The position numbers and the translations under genes were made by a program. From an uncultured Methylococcaceae bacterium (GTDB lineage: Bacteria; Pseudomonadota; Gammaproteobacteria; Methylococcales; Methylomonadaceae): a DNA stretch of 64,000 nucleotides. The notes beneath the pieces are model-generated. The model was not told where the DNA came from, did not search any database, and worked only from the letters and a program-made list of their open reading frames with translations. The stretch lies in assembly GCA_903859415.1 (NCBI GenBank), contig CAIOMN010000058.1, positions 1 to 64,000 on the forward strand. Reading direction: 5' to 3'. Positions 28,757-36,116 of this stretch are shown in pieces (the stretch's first letter is position 1; every line of letters begins with the position of its first letter).

Positions 28757-28985
28757 CACCGGTCCATTCTTCATCCAATGGCGCAAGTATGTCACCAACA
28801 ATGACAGTGCCTCGTAGTGCTTCAAGTCTCTTTAGTGCTGCTTCACGTTTGCTCTCTTTTCTATCAGGGACAATTCGTGCAATGGTTTTGCCGTGCAAAG
28901 TAATTTCTATTTCTTCCCCTTGTTGAACTTGCTTAAGATACTCTGGCAAGTGCTGACGTAATTCGGTGACATTAACGGAGTTCAT
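28740..28985 (-). CDS. Phd/YefM-family antitoxin
   Basis: 81 residues: the N-terminal DNA-binding fold MNSVNVTELRQHLPEYLKQVQQGEEIEITLHGKTIARIVPD is typical of Phd/YefM antitoxins, followed by a charged C-terminal tail. The 3' end overlaps the PIN toxin start by 17 bp. The pair probably autoregulates from the short gap at 28986-29018. Confidence 0.88.
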   Translation of the reverse strand: MNSVNVTELRQHLPEYLKQVQQGEEIEITLHGKTIARIVPDRKESKREAALKRLEALRGTVIVGDILAPLDEEWTGDADNL

Positions 28986-29018
28986 ACCTATTCCTATTCT
29001 GTACAGTATTTTTGTACA

Positions 29019-31229
29019 TTATAGTCTTACAGACTTGGAAAGTAACTCTTCTAAATCATAATTAATACTGGCTACACCAAAGTCTGGTTCTTGCTTAAAG
29101 GGGTTTGTTAAATAATACGGGCCAGCATAAGATTCACCTTCGACTATAACAATCGCTAAAATAAATTGCTCTGTTTGATTTAAACCATAGATAATTTCAT
29201 TACGACTCACTGTAATGGTGCTCTGTCCCTTTGAGCGACCTTTAACTTCAATATGTCTTGCCAGTGCTAAGTGTTTATCGGTCTTAGGGGGCTGTGAGGT
29301 AATATCCCAGCCGCATTTTTCGGCTGACACATCTTTAACGTCATGGCCTAATGATTGCTCCAATTGCATGACGGCCTGCATGGCGATTTGTTCAACACGT
29401 TTCCGCGCGGCGGCATCTATACCAGCGGGTGCTTCACCTTTCAGTTGAGCTAATAATCCTTGAGGTATCACCAAGCCCCCCCCGATAACCACAGGTTGAC
29501 TAGAAACCACATCAGCCATCACGCTTAATTCTTTTTTACGTTGCTCAAGTCGTGCGGTTAGTTCTTCGACTCGACGTTTTGCATTATCAGGTTGTAACTG
29601 CGGTTGTTTACCGGCGGCAACATCTTCGGTGAGTTTGATGTAACGCGCTGACCAATAGTTAATCTCTTTCACTAAACGCTCATTAACGGCGGCCAATATT
29701 TTATTGGCTTGTAATTCTCGACGCGCTTTTACTTCTTGATAATGCAAGGGTACTAATTGTTGACTTGCATGAGCAAGTGCTAAGTTGTCCAAATTATTAG
29801 TTAACCAAGGGGCCTTAAGAATTTCAGCGACTTTTAGTAGATCGTTTTCTTCAGTGGTTTGTGCGGCGGTAGCTTGATCTACCACATCTTCGACCCAGTC
29901 TTCATATTCCGCACCCAACATTTCATCTTCGGCTTCATCAATATTTTGCGGTACGTCCTTAACATTATATTTGCCTAATGTTTCAGCAACTGCATGGCCT
30001 CGCTTTACTAGCTTTTCTTCTTCTAATCGACTTTCTAAACGTTTACGTCTACGCTTAATTGATTGGTATATGGCTTCTGGGCTGGAGGCTAAACGCCGTT
30101 GTAATTGGGTTAAGGCAAAACCAACCGTGCCTTTACGCTTACCGTCTAAATTATCTGCTCGATTCATTTCGTTACGCACATAGTCCGTTACTTCTGCATA
30201 AAGAGCCGCTTCATGAGGAGAAAGTTCATAGTTAGCTGTATAGGCAATTCGTTCGGGAAATAAAGGCGTGCCATCAAATTTAAGCAGGTCCTCTTTAACC
30301 ATGCGGCGCATCATATCGCTAATATCGACTTTATGAACACCTTCCCGGAATTTGCCATAAAAGCGATCACCATCTAATAAAGAAAGAAAAAGCTGAAAAT
30401 CCTCTTCTTTACCGTTATGAGGTGTTGCTGTCATTAACAGATAGTGTCGGGTAATAGTGCCAAGCAATTTGCCGAGTTTAAAACGCGCAGTCTCATTGAC
30501 TTTACTGCCAAAATAATGCGCCGACATTTTGTGTGCTTCATCCACAATGATTAAATCCCACTCACTGTGACGCAGTTTTTCTTGAAAGTCTTCATTTCTG
30601 GACAATTGATCAAGGCGGGCAATGAGTTGATTTTGCTCTTCAAAATAATTACCTGAAGGACATTGCTCTTGCTTTTCTCGGCTTAATATCTCAAAAGTAA
30701 GACCAAACTTTTCCAATAATTCATCTTGCCATTGTTCAGTTAAAGAACCGGGGGACACGATTAAAATACGCTTGGCATCGGCTCGCATAATCAGTTCACG
30801 AATATACAAGCCTGCCATAATGGTTTTACCCGCACCGGGATCATCCGCTAAGACAAAGCGTAACGGTTGCCTTGGCAACATAGACTCATAGACAGCAGAT
30901 ATTTGATGAGGTAATGGATCAACGTTTGAGGTGTGAACGGCCATCATCGGGTCGAACAAATGTGCGAGATTAATTCGGTAGGCTTCTAAACCTAATTTGA
31001 ATTCTGAACCGGGTGCGTCGAACCCCCAGGGTCGGCCGACTTTAGCAATCTCTAATCTTGATTCGTCTGATCTAAACAAAGATTGCGTGCCAGGTTTACC
31101 TTCTTGATCTACATAGAAAACACTAAGACATTCGGTACCTACCCATTCTACGTGAACAATTCTGACTATCTTGTCACCTTTAAGTCCACGAATTTGAGCG
31201 TCTTTTTTAATGTCTTCTAGTTTAAACAT
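29019..31229 (-). CDS. SNF2-type helicase with DUF3883 tail, second motor lobe deleted
   Basis: About 736 residues, far shorter than intact relatives (over 1000). The N-terminal lobe is complete: [40 protein letters not shown] (motifs Q and I), [14 protein letters not shown] (DExH) and [15 protein letters not shown] (motif III). The frame then runs from a linker rich in Glu ([17 protein letters not shown]) straight into the C-terminal coiled-coil region [20 protein letters not shown]. Motifs IV-VI (the TDAAGEGxNLQ and RxGRIHRIGQ types) are nowhere in the frame. The end ([22 protein letters not shown]) is DUF3883-like. The start is set at [13 protein letters not shown]; a longer frame to 31313 runs through upstream repeats. 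ATP-driven translocation is unlikely. Confidence 0.85.
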   Translation of the reverse strand: MFKLEDIKKDAQIRGLKGDKIVRIVHVEWVGTECLSVFYVDQEGKPGTQSLFRSDESRLEIAKVGRPWGFDAPGSEFKLGLEAYRINLAHLFDPMMAVHTSNVDPLPHQISAVYESMLPRQPLRFVLADDPGAGKTIMAGLYIRELIMRADAKRILIVSPGSLTEQWQDELLEKFGLTFEILSREKQEQCPSGNYFEEQNQLIARLDQLSRNEDFQEKLRHSEWDLIIVDEAHKMSAHYFGSKVNETARFKLGKLLGTITRHYLLMTATPHNGKEEDFQLFLSLLDGDRFYGKFREGVHKVDISDMMRRMVKEDLLKFDGTPLFPERIAYTANYELSPHEAALYAEVTDYVRNEMNRADNLDGKRKGTVGFALTQLQRRLASSPEAIYQSIKRRRKRLESRLEEEKLVKRGHAVAETLGKYNVKDVPQNIDEAEDEMLGAEYEDWVEDVVDQATAAQTTEENDLLKVAEILKAPWLTNNLDNLALAHASQQLVPLHYQEVKARRELQANKILAAVNERLVKEINYWSARYIKLTEDVAAGKQPQLQPDNAKRRVEELTARLEQRKKELSVMADVVSSQPVVIGGGLVIPQGLLAQLKGEAPAGIDAAARKRVEQIAMQAVMQLEQSLGHDVKDVSAEKCGWDITSQPPKTDKHLALARHIEVKGRSKGQSTITVSRNEIIYGLNQTEQFILAIVIVEGESYAGPYYLTNPFKQEPDFGVASINYDLEELLSKSVRL

Positions 31230-31273
31230 GTCGCTTAAAGCACCCCTAATGGCTATAAATGAAGATAAGACTA

Positions 31274-31397
31274 AACCAGCGGTTATAGGTATAACAGCAG
31301 AGCTTAAACACATAACCGCCGCGATTATAGGTATAACAGCAGAAGATATGCCATAACAGCAGCGGTTATAGGTATAACAGCAGTAGATAGTTCATAA
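31274..31397. repeat. three 41-bp direct repeats upstream of the SNF2 gene
   Basis: The core TTATAGGTATAACAGCAG occurs three times (from about 31282, 31325 and 31367), each copy followed after about 10 variable bases by CATAAC. The unit is 40-41 bp. A degenerate fourth start (CAACCGCG) follows. It lies right before the helicase start, where repeated binding sites for a repressor, or a slippage-derived minisatellite, could act. No spacer/repeat pattern of CRISPR type is present. The rest of the gap (31398-31574) holds no gene I can support. Confidence 0.75.
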
Positions 31398-31574
31398 CAA
31401 CCGCGCTAATACCAATATCACTCAAAAGTACCCCTAAAACACCCGCCGCACCTTCTTGAGCCTCAATCATTAACGGTTTAGTTTTTATCCTGATATCGGT
31501 TGCAATCATTGTTATCGCATTGCAGCCATTCGTTACTTGTTCCGCCTTAACAGATGCTTAAGTAGTCTATCTAA

Positions 31575-32186
31575 CTAAAACAATGCCTGATAAGCAAGGG
31601 CTGATTGCTCTGGATCATTTTCAAAAAGTCCACCAATCACCGCTAATAAATCAGCACCCGCAGTCAATAATTGACCGCCATTGTCTGGAAGAATACCACC
31701 AATGGCAACAATCGGAACAGAAAGCTTAAGCCTAGCTTGTCGTAAGGTGTCAAGTTGCGCTGGCGCAGCTAAGGGCTTTGATGTCGAAGGGAAGAATCGT
31801 CCAAAAGCCACATAAGTCGCGCCTTGTATTTCTGCATCAACCGCTTGATCAACGCAGTTATAACAAGACACACCAATAATGGCTTTTGCCCCAAGGCATG
31901 ATCTTGCTTGGGCAATGGCACCATCTTCTTTGCCGATATGAACCCCATCAGCGCCTATGTTTGCTGCTAACTCAACATCATCATTAATCAGTAACGGTAC
32001 GTTAGAACGATGACAGACTTTTAACAATTCGCTGGCTAAATAAATGGCATCGGAAGGATTTTTATCCCGGTATTGGACCACCACTGCGCCGCCTTTAATA
32101 GCCGCAATAACTTCATTAATAATGAGGTCAGCAGATTTATGATCGGTTTGGGTAATGGCATACAGTCCACGTGCAGGAAACCTCAT
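31575..32186 (-). CDS. thiE: thiamine-phosphate synthase
   Basis: Joins HMP pyrophosphate with the thiazole phosphate to give thiamine phosphate; 203 residues, usual size. Motifs: YAITQTDHKSADLIINEVIAA, VVQYRDKNPSD, LLINDDVELAANIGADGVHIGKED (phosphate/Mg site) and VAIGGILPDNGGQLLTAGADLLAVIGGLF. The start overlaps the thiD stop by 4 bp, so they are coupled. No TPP riboswitch signature is visible upstream of thiD. Confidence 0.95.
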   Translation of the reverse strand: MRFPARGLYAITQTDHKSADLIINEVIAAIKGGAVVVQYRDKNPSDAIYLASELLKVCHRSNVPLLINDDVELAANIGADGVHIGKEDGAIAQARSCLGAKAIIGVSCYNCVDQAVDAEIQGATYVAFGRFFPSTSKPLAAPAQLDTLRQARLKLSVPIVAIGGILPDNGGQLLTAGADLLAVIGGLFENDPEQSALAYQALF

Positions 32187-32974
32187 GTATCGTCCTCCAT
32201 CCAGAAAAAACGATTGGGAATAAACTGGCCTTTACCGGGTTGATAGGCACTGTTTAATGAGTTCCAGGTATACTCCTGTGCTTCCATAACGGCCTGAATC
32301 GGTTCCAGTCCATGCGCCATTAACGCGGCTATACTGGTCGCCAAGGTGCAGCCAGAGCCATGATAACTGGCTGGTAATCTGTCCCAGGTATAGGTTTCCC
32401 AACAACGACCATCATAAAATAATTGATTACTGACCGCAGGGGTACTCTCATGTGTGCCGGTAATTAAAACATATTCACAACCCTGATCCAGTAGGTCCAA
32501 ACCACAGTCTTCCAGATCATCACCGCCTGTTAGCTTGCGTGCTTCATCGCTATTGGGTGTCAATACGGTGGTACAAGGGAGTAGTAAATCGACAATAGCG
32601 GCAATGAGTTTCTCGTTAGATAATTCAGCACCACCGCCAGCTGCTAAAACGGGATCAAGAATAACCGGAATATGGGGGTGTTGTTTTAAAATTTCATGAA
32701 TAGCGATAGCAGTTTCATGGTGTCCGATTAAACCGATTTTAAAAACATTAACGGGCAAATCGGCTAATAATGTGTTTGCCTGGCGGATAATATTTTCTGG
32801 GGTTTGAGGGATGAGTCTTTTTACATTTCGGGTATCCTGTTCGGTTAACGCAGTGATTACGCTGGCAGAATGGCATTGATGACTGATCAATGTTTCAATA
32901 TCCGCCTGAATTCCAGCGCCTCCACTGGGGTCATGACCAGAAAAGGATAGCACAACAGGGCGATGAGAGGACAT
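32183..32974 (-). CDS. thiD: hydroxymethylpyrimidine/phosphomethylpyrimidine kinase
   Basis: 263 residues of the ribokinase-like HMP-P kinase family. Signatures are FSGHDPSGGAGIQADIET near the start, ALTEQDTRNV, VLDPVLAAGGGAEL and the anion-hole end YHGSGCTLATSIAALMAHG. It provides HMP pyrophosphate to ThiE, encoded directly downstream with a 4-bp overlap. Confidence 0.95.
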   Translation of the reverse strand: MSSHRPVVLSFSGHDPSGGAGIQADIETLISHQCHSASVITALTEQDTRNVKRLIPQTPENIIRQANTLLADLPVNVFKIGLIGHHETAIAIHEILKQHPHIPVILDPVLAAGGGAELSNEKLIAAIVDLLLPCTTVLTPNSDEARKLTGGDDLEDCGLDLLDQGCEYVLITGTHESTPAVSNQLFYDGRCWETYTWDRLPASYHGSGCTLATSIAALMAHGLEPIQAVMEAQEYTWNSLNSAYQPGKGQFIPNRFFWMEDDT

Positions 32975-33026
32975 GAGGTTTCCTTGAGAATTATTGTCCT
33001 ATAATAACACACGTCATAAGGGTCGT

Positions 33027-34031
33027 TTAAGCGACGCCAATCTCACCCAACAAACTGGCTATCATATTTTCAGCTTGGTGCAGGTAACCGCCACCAAATA
33101 AATTCAGATGATTCAAAATGTGATACAGATTGTAAAGCGATTTTCTGACCTTATAGCCCTCATTCAATGGCCATGCGGCTTGATAAGCGGCATAAAAGTC
33201 CCGACTAAAACCACCGAATAATTCAGTCATCGCCAAGTCGGCTTCTCTGTCACCATAATAACAGGCCGGATCGAAAATTACAGGATTACCTTGTTTATCG
33301 GTTGCTGCGTTACCCGCCCATAAATCGCCGTGTAGCAGGGAAGGCGTCGGTGTGTAATCAGTAAACAATAAGGCCAAATGGGCACAGAGTCGTTCTCCTG
33401 ATGCTTGCAACCGGCCACCATAACCGTTTTTTGCAGCCAGTTGTAACTGAAAACCCAAACGTTGGTCACGCCAAAAGCTTGGCCAGTGCTTACCTGGTTG
33501 ATTGGGCTGTAAGGTACTGCCAATGGTATTGTCTCTATGCCAACCAAAATAGGGTTGTATTGTTTGATGACATCGAGCGAGCTGTTCTCCGAACAAACGC
33601 TCAGAAGATGCGCTTGCCCGACTGAATTCCAGATATTCTAACACCAGAAAAGCATGGCTATCGGTCTGACCATAAATAATTGGATTCGGAACACGCAGCG
33701 TTTGAGTGGCTGTTAACTCTTGCAATCCTGTCAATTCAGCCGCAAACATATCCACTAATTCAGGGCGATTAAGTTTAACAAAATAGCGGGTATTGCCATC
33801 TTGCAATTTAAAAGCCGCATTGATGTCACCACCTGATAACGGTTGCACTGAACGGGCAGTAAACGCTTGTCCTGTTGCAGTGACGATATGTTGTGATATA
33901 GTGTCCCAGTTCAATTTGTTAACCAACGCCTTCAATAACACATCTCTTGCATCAGCATAAAATTGTACATTAACCTTAGTAGCCATGTCATCTGACAAAT
34001 CAAACAATTGACGACGGCAACTCACCGACAT
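33027..34031 (-). CDS. fructosamine/ketosamine-3-kinase family protein
   Basis: 334 residues of the protein-kinase-like fold. An early GGDINAAFKL loop and FVKLN lysine motif bind ATP. The catalytic loop is LLHGDLWAGNAA, and IFDPACYYGDREADLAMTELFGGF supplies the Mg-binding Asp and the family-specific tail. Family members phosphorylate sugar adducts on proteins for deglycation. The start is uncertain: Met16 at 33986 would give a length nearer to the usual family, and neither start has a clear ribosome site. It is 52 bp upstream of thiD on the same strand. Confidence 0.88.
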   Translation of the reverse strand: MSVSCRRQLFDLSDDMATKVNVQFYADARDVLLKALVNKLNWDTISQHIVTATGQAFTARSVQPLSGGDINAAFKLQDGNTRYFVKLNRPELVDMFAAELTGLQELTATQTLRVPNPIIYGQTDSHAFLVLEYLEFSRASASSERLFGEQLARCHQTIQPYFGWHRDNTIGSTLQPNQPGKHWPSFWRDQRLGFQLQLAAKNGYGGRLQASGERLCAHLALLFTDYTPTPSLLHGDLWAGNAATDKQGNPVIFDPACYYGDREADLAMTELFGGFSRDFYAAYQAAWPLNEGYKVRKSLYNLYHILNHLNLFGGGYLHQAENMIASLLGEIGVA

Positions 34032-34106
34032 TAGAATGGATTCTATAAAGGTAAGACGTAATGACTAAGCTTTGATGTTGAATTACTAGGCGTTCTCACT
34101 AAGGTA

Positions 34107-34253
34107 CCGTCTGTTCTTGTTAAAACACCCACTGTTCTGGTTAAAGCACCTGATGTTCTGGTTAAGCTACCCACCGTTCGGGTGAAGGCACTGACTGTTC
34201 GAGATATGCTACCCAGTGTCTAGGTGAAAGTCCGTACTGTTTCAGTGAGCTTG
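34107..34253. repeat. seven degenerate 21-bp tandem repeats
   Basis: Seven consecutive 21-bp units with the core CTGTTCTGGTTAAAG, the first three best conserved and later ones drifting. On the plus strand they translate as a heptad VLVKxPx repeat, broken by a stop in the sixth unit and bounded by stops, with no start codon in frame. They look like a decayed coding repeat or a minisatellite. The surrounding gap (34032-34579) has no gene I can support; a small AT-rich hairpin lies at 34463-34497. Confidence 0.7.
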
Positions 34254-34462
34254 TTAATGGTCATAATCTGGTACGGACGACGTCAAGGAACGTACTCACA
34301 GACTGGGTGTTAACACTGGAAGGATGTCGGTTTGTACTCGGAGGGAAAGTTTTTTACTTTTTGCGAGTTACCTTGGTCGGTCAAGGATAGAGCGGATTTA
34401 GCTTAAGAAAATTAAAATATCATTTAGATTGCGGTTAACGAATAAAGAGAGTAGCTTGTACC

Positions 34463-34497
34463 CTAGAAAATATAAGGGAGTAGCCTTGGTTTTCTAG
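34463..34497. other. 8-bp hairpin CTAGAAAA/TTTTCTAG
   Basis: Arms 34463-34470 and 34490-34497 are exact complements with a 19-nt loop, within the non-coding leader of the hypothetical gene at 34580. It could be a leader structure or chance in AT-rich DNA. Confidence 0.3.
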
Positions 34498-34579
34498 TAA
34501 CTCATCTCTCAGTTATTAATGTTATTAATTTAATAATGGTGAGCAGGCAGCTTAATCTAGCCGAAATATTTCTCCTATC

Positions 34580-35281
34580 ATGACTTTCAATTCATACTAC
34601 CCTACCATCCAAGACGCGCAAATCGTCTGGCTTTCTCATTACAATTTAAAATTACCGATCTATGGACCCATTTGCGGTATTAATGATCAAGAGATTGCCG
34701 ATACCCAGACAGACCTTGCTTATTATATCTGGATGCTGCAACACTGGCATCCCAGCATTCAACGCGACGCTAAGGAGTCAACGTCTTATAAAGCACTGAT
34801 GGTGGCGGGTTCCAGTTCGAATAATGACAGTATTAATTACCCTCAGCCCACTGTATTTCCTGATGCTCCTCCTGCACCGACACCGGGTATTCAAAAACGC
34901 TTGTTTAGTCAGGTTGTTCGGATAAAAGCGAGTGCTAAATACAGCGAAGCAATCGGTCATGATTTAGGTGTTATTGGTACATCTAATACGATAGAACATT
35001 TAACCCCCATTCCTTCAGCGTTAGTAGAACTGGGTGAATCTGGGCAACGTGTTGCCATCAGTTTTAATAAATATGGTCATGACGGGGTCTGGATCGAGAG
35101 CCGTATTAATGGTGGGGAATGGGCTTTTCTTGCTATTGATACGCTTAAGCCCTATTACGACGAGCGCCCACTGGCAGAAGGCAGTACCCATGAAACAAGG
35201 GAATACCGCTTACGTTGGTGGGATAAAAGTATCGCGCATGGTGAATGGAGTAATATTCAGTCGGTATTGTTAGGGGTATAA
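34580..35281 (+). CDS. hypothetical protein with C-terminal Fn3-like region
   Basis: Unrecognised 233-residue protein with no signal peptide. The N-terminal half is aromatic and mixed (QIVWLSHYNLKLPIYGPICG). After a Pro-rich linker (PTVFPDAPPAPTPGIQ), the C-terminal 120 residues have the strand pattern of a fibronectin III-like domain (VAISFNKYGHDGVWIESRINGG ... YRLRWWDKSIAHGEWSN). It may belong to a family of small cargo or surface-associated proteins, but I cannot name one. It is separated from the RADAR operon by a hairpin, so no functional link is claimed. Confidence 0.65.
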   Translation: MTFNSYYPTIQDAQIVWLSHYNLKLPIYGPICGINDQEIADTQTDLAYYIWMLQHWHPSIQRDAKESTSYKALMVAGSSSNNDSINYPQPTVFPDAPPAPTPGIQKRLFSQVVRIKASAKYSEAIGHDLGVIGTSNTIEHLTPIPSALVELGESGQRVAISFNKYGHDGVWIESRINGGEWAFLAIDTLKPYYDERPLAEGSTHETREYRLRWWDKSIAHGEWSNIQSVLLGV

Positions 35282-35293
35282 ATAGAGCTTGAT

Positions 35294-35336
35294 CCAGTCG
35301 AAGCATGAACGGTTAAACTGTGCATGGTTCGACTGG
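35294..35336. terminator. 14-bp imperfect hairpin before the RADAR operon
   Basis: Arms 35294-35307 and 35323-35336 pair over 14 bp with one mismatch (CCAGTCGAA / TTCGACTGG plus CATG). It lies 12 bp after the stop of the hypothetical gene and would isolate the following operon. It also contains GAACGGTT next to TTCGAC-type sequence, reminiscent of widespread REP-like palindromes, so it may be an interspersed repeat. Confidence 0.5.
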
Positions 35337-35409
35337 CTTTGAGCGATTGGCTATGCCCCCCCTTTACTTTCTTGTGAGCTTAAACATCATAAAACAGGTA
35401 AGGTGAATT

Positions 35410-36063
35410 ATGAGTAAAAAAATTTCGAAAGAGCCAATAGTAATTAATACAGAAGAGCCAACACGGATTAAAAATTTTCATGAGGCTCTACAAAGCATTA
35501 AATGGACTGATGATGAATACATTAAGAACCTTGAGACGATTTATGATGCACTGATTGAGGTAGCGTTAAATGATTTGATTTTTTACAACAACCAACGAAC
35601 TAAGAACAAAACCAAATCATACTGGGCAAGACAAGGCTCATTAATATTTGGCGTACTAGGCACATTAGCTATGGCAATACCCGGTACAGCTCAAGGGGTG
35701 AATTCATTACAGGGTATACCCTTTATTACTTTTAGCTTTATTTCTTTTGCTTTAGCAGGCGGTATGTTTACATGGAATCAGTGGTTCTTCGCGAGTGATA
35801 GCCATATTCGCTATGTGGTAGCTCAATTTGATTTAGGTGAAGCGATTGTAAAATTTACTCTGAATTGGCAAAAGTGGTTAAAGCAAAATAAACACCTTCC
35901 ACCGGACAACATAGATACTGATAGCGCATTTAATCTATTTAAAGAATTTTCAGAACATATTTATAAAATCATCCGTAATGACACGCAAGTGTGGGGAGAC
36001 AGCCTCATTAATGTCATAAAAGCCCAAGAAGACTTTTTAAAAAATCACCAACCTAAAGCATAA
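35410..36063 (+). CDS. SLATT-like two-TM protein of a RADAR operon
   Basis: A 217-residue protein with a charged helical N-terminus (LETIYDALIEVALNDLIFYNNQRTKNKTKSYWARQGS), two adjacent membrane helices (about 76-94 and 101-126, SLIFGVLGTLAMAIPGT and PFITFSFISFALAGGMFTWNQ) and a helical C-terminal cytosolic part. This layout matches SLATT domains, two-helix effectors often tied to nucleotide-sensing defence systems. SLATT or Csx27-type membrane proteins are known optional partners of RADAR. It is the first gene, and RdrA follows after 53 bp. Assignment is by layout and context. Confidence 0.65.
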   Translation: MSKKISKEPIVINTEEPTRIKNFHEALQSIKWTDDEYIKNLETIYDALIEVALNDLIFYNNQRTKNKTKSYWARQGSLIFGVLGTLAMAIPGTAQGVNSLQGIPFITFSFISFALAGGMFTWNQWFFASDSHIRYVVAQFDLGEAIVKFTLNWQKWLKQNKHLPPDNIDTDSAFNLFKEFSEHIYKIIRNDTQVWGDSLINVIKAQEDFLKNHQPKA

Positions 36064-36116
36064 CTGGATGTATTAACCACCGTTTCAATGCACCCACACA
36101 ATTATTAGGAGTTTTT

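Noticed and set aside
28757..28825. Longer start for the second PIN toxin (up to 28825)
   Set aside because: The extra residues come from the antitoxin coding region in another frame; the PIN fold starts at MLTICDTN.
24327..31229. Complete, active DUF499/DUF1156/SNF2 defence system
   Set aside because: The methyltransferase lacks its catalytic core and the helicase lacks lobe 2, so it is listed as eroded rather than functional.
31230..31313. N-terminal extension of the SNF2 frame up to 31313
   Set aside because: The extension is made of the upstream 41-bp repeats and is hydrophobic and unlike the family, whose usual start is MFKLEDIKK at 31229.
32975..33026. TPP riboswitch upstream of thiD
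   Set aside because: The 52-bp gap is too short and lacks the CTGAGA thi-box and other conserved parts.
34107..34253. CRISPR array at the 21-bp repeats
   Set aside because: Units are directly adjacent with no spacers and drift progressively, so it is a tandem repeat, not a CRISPR array.
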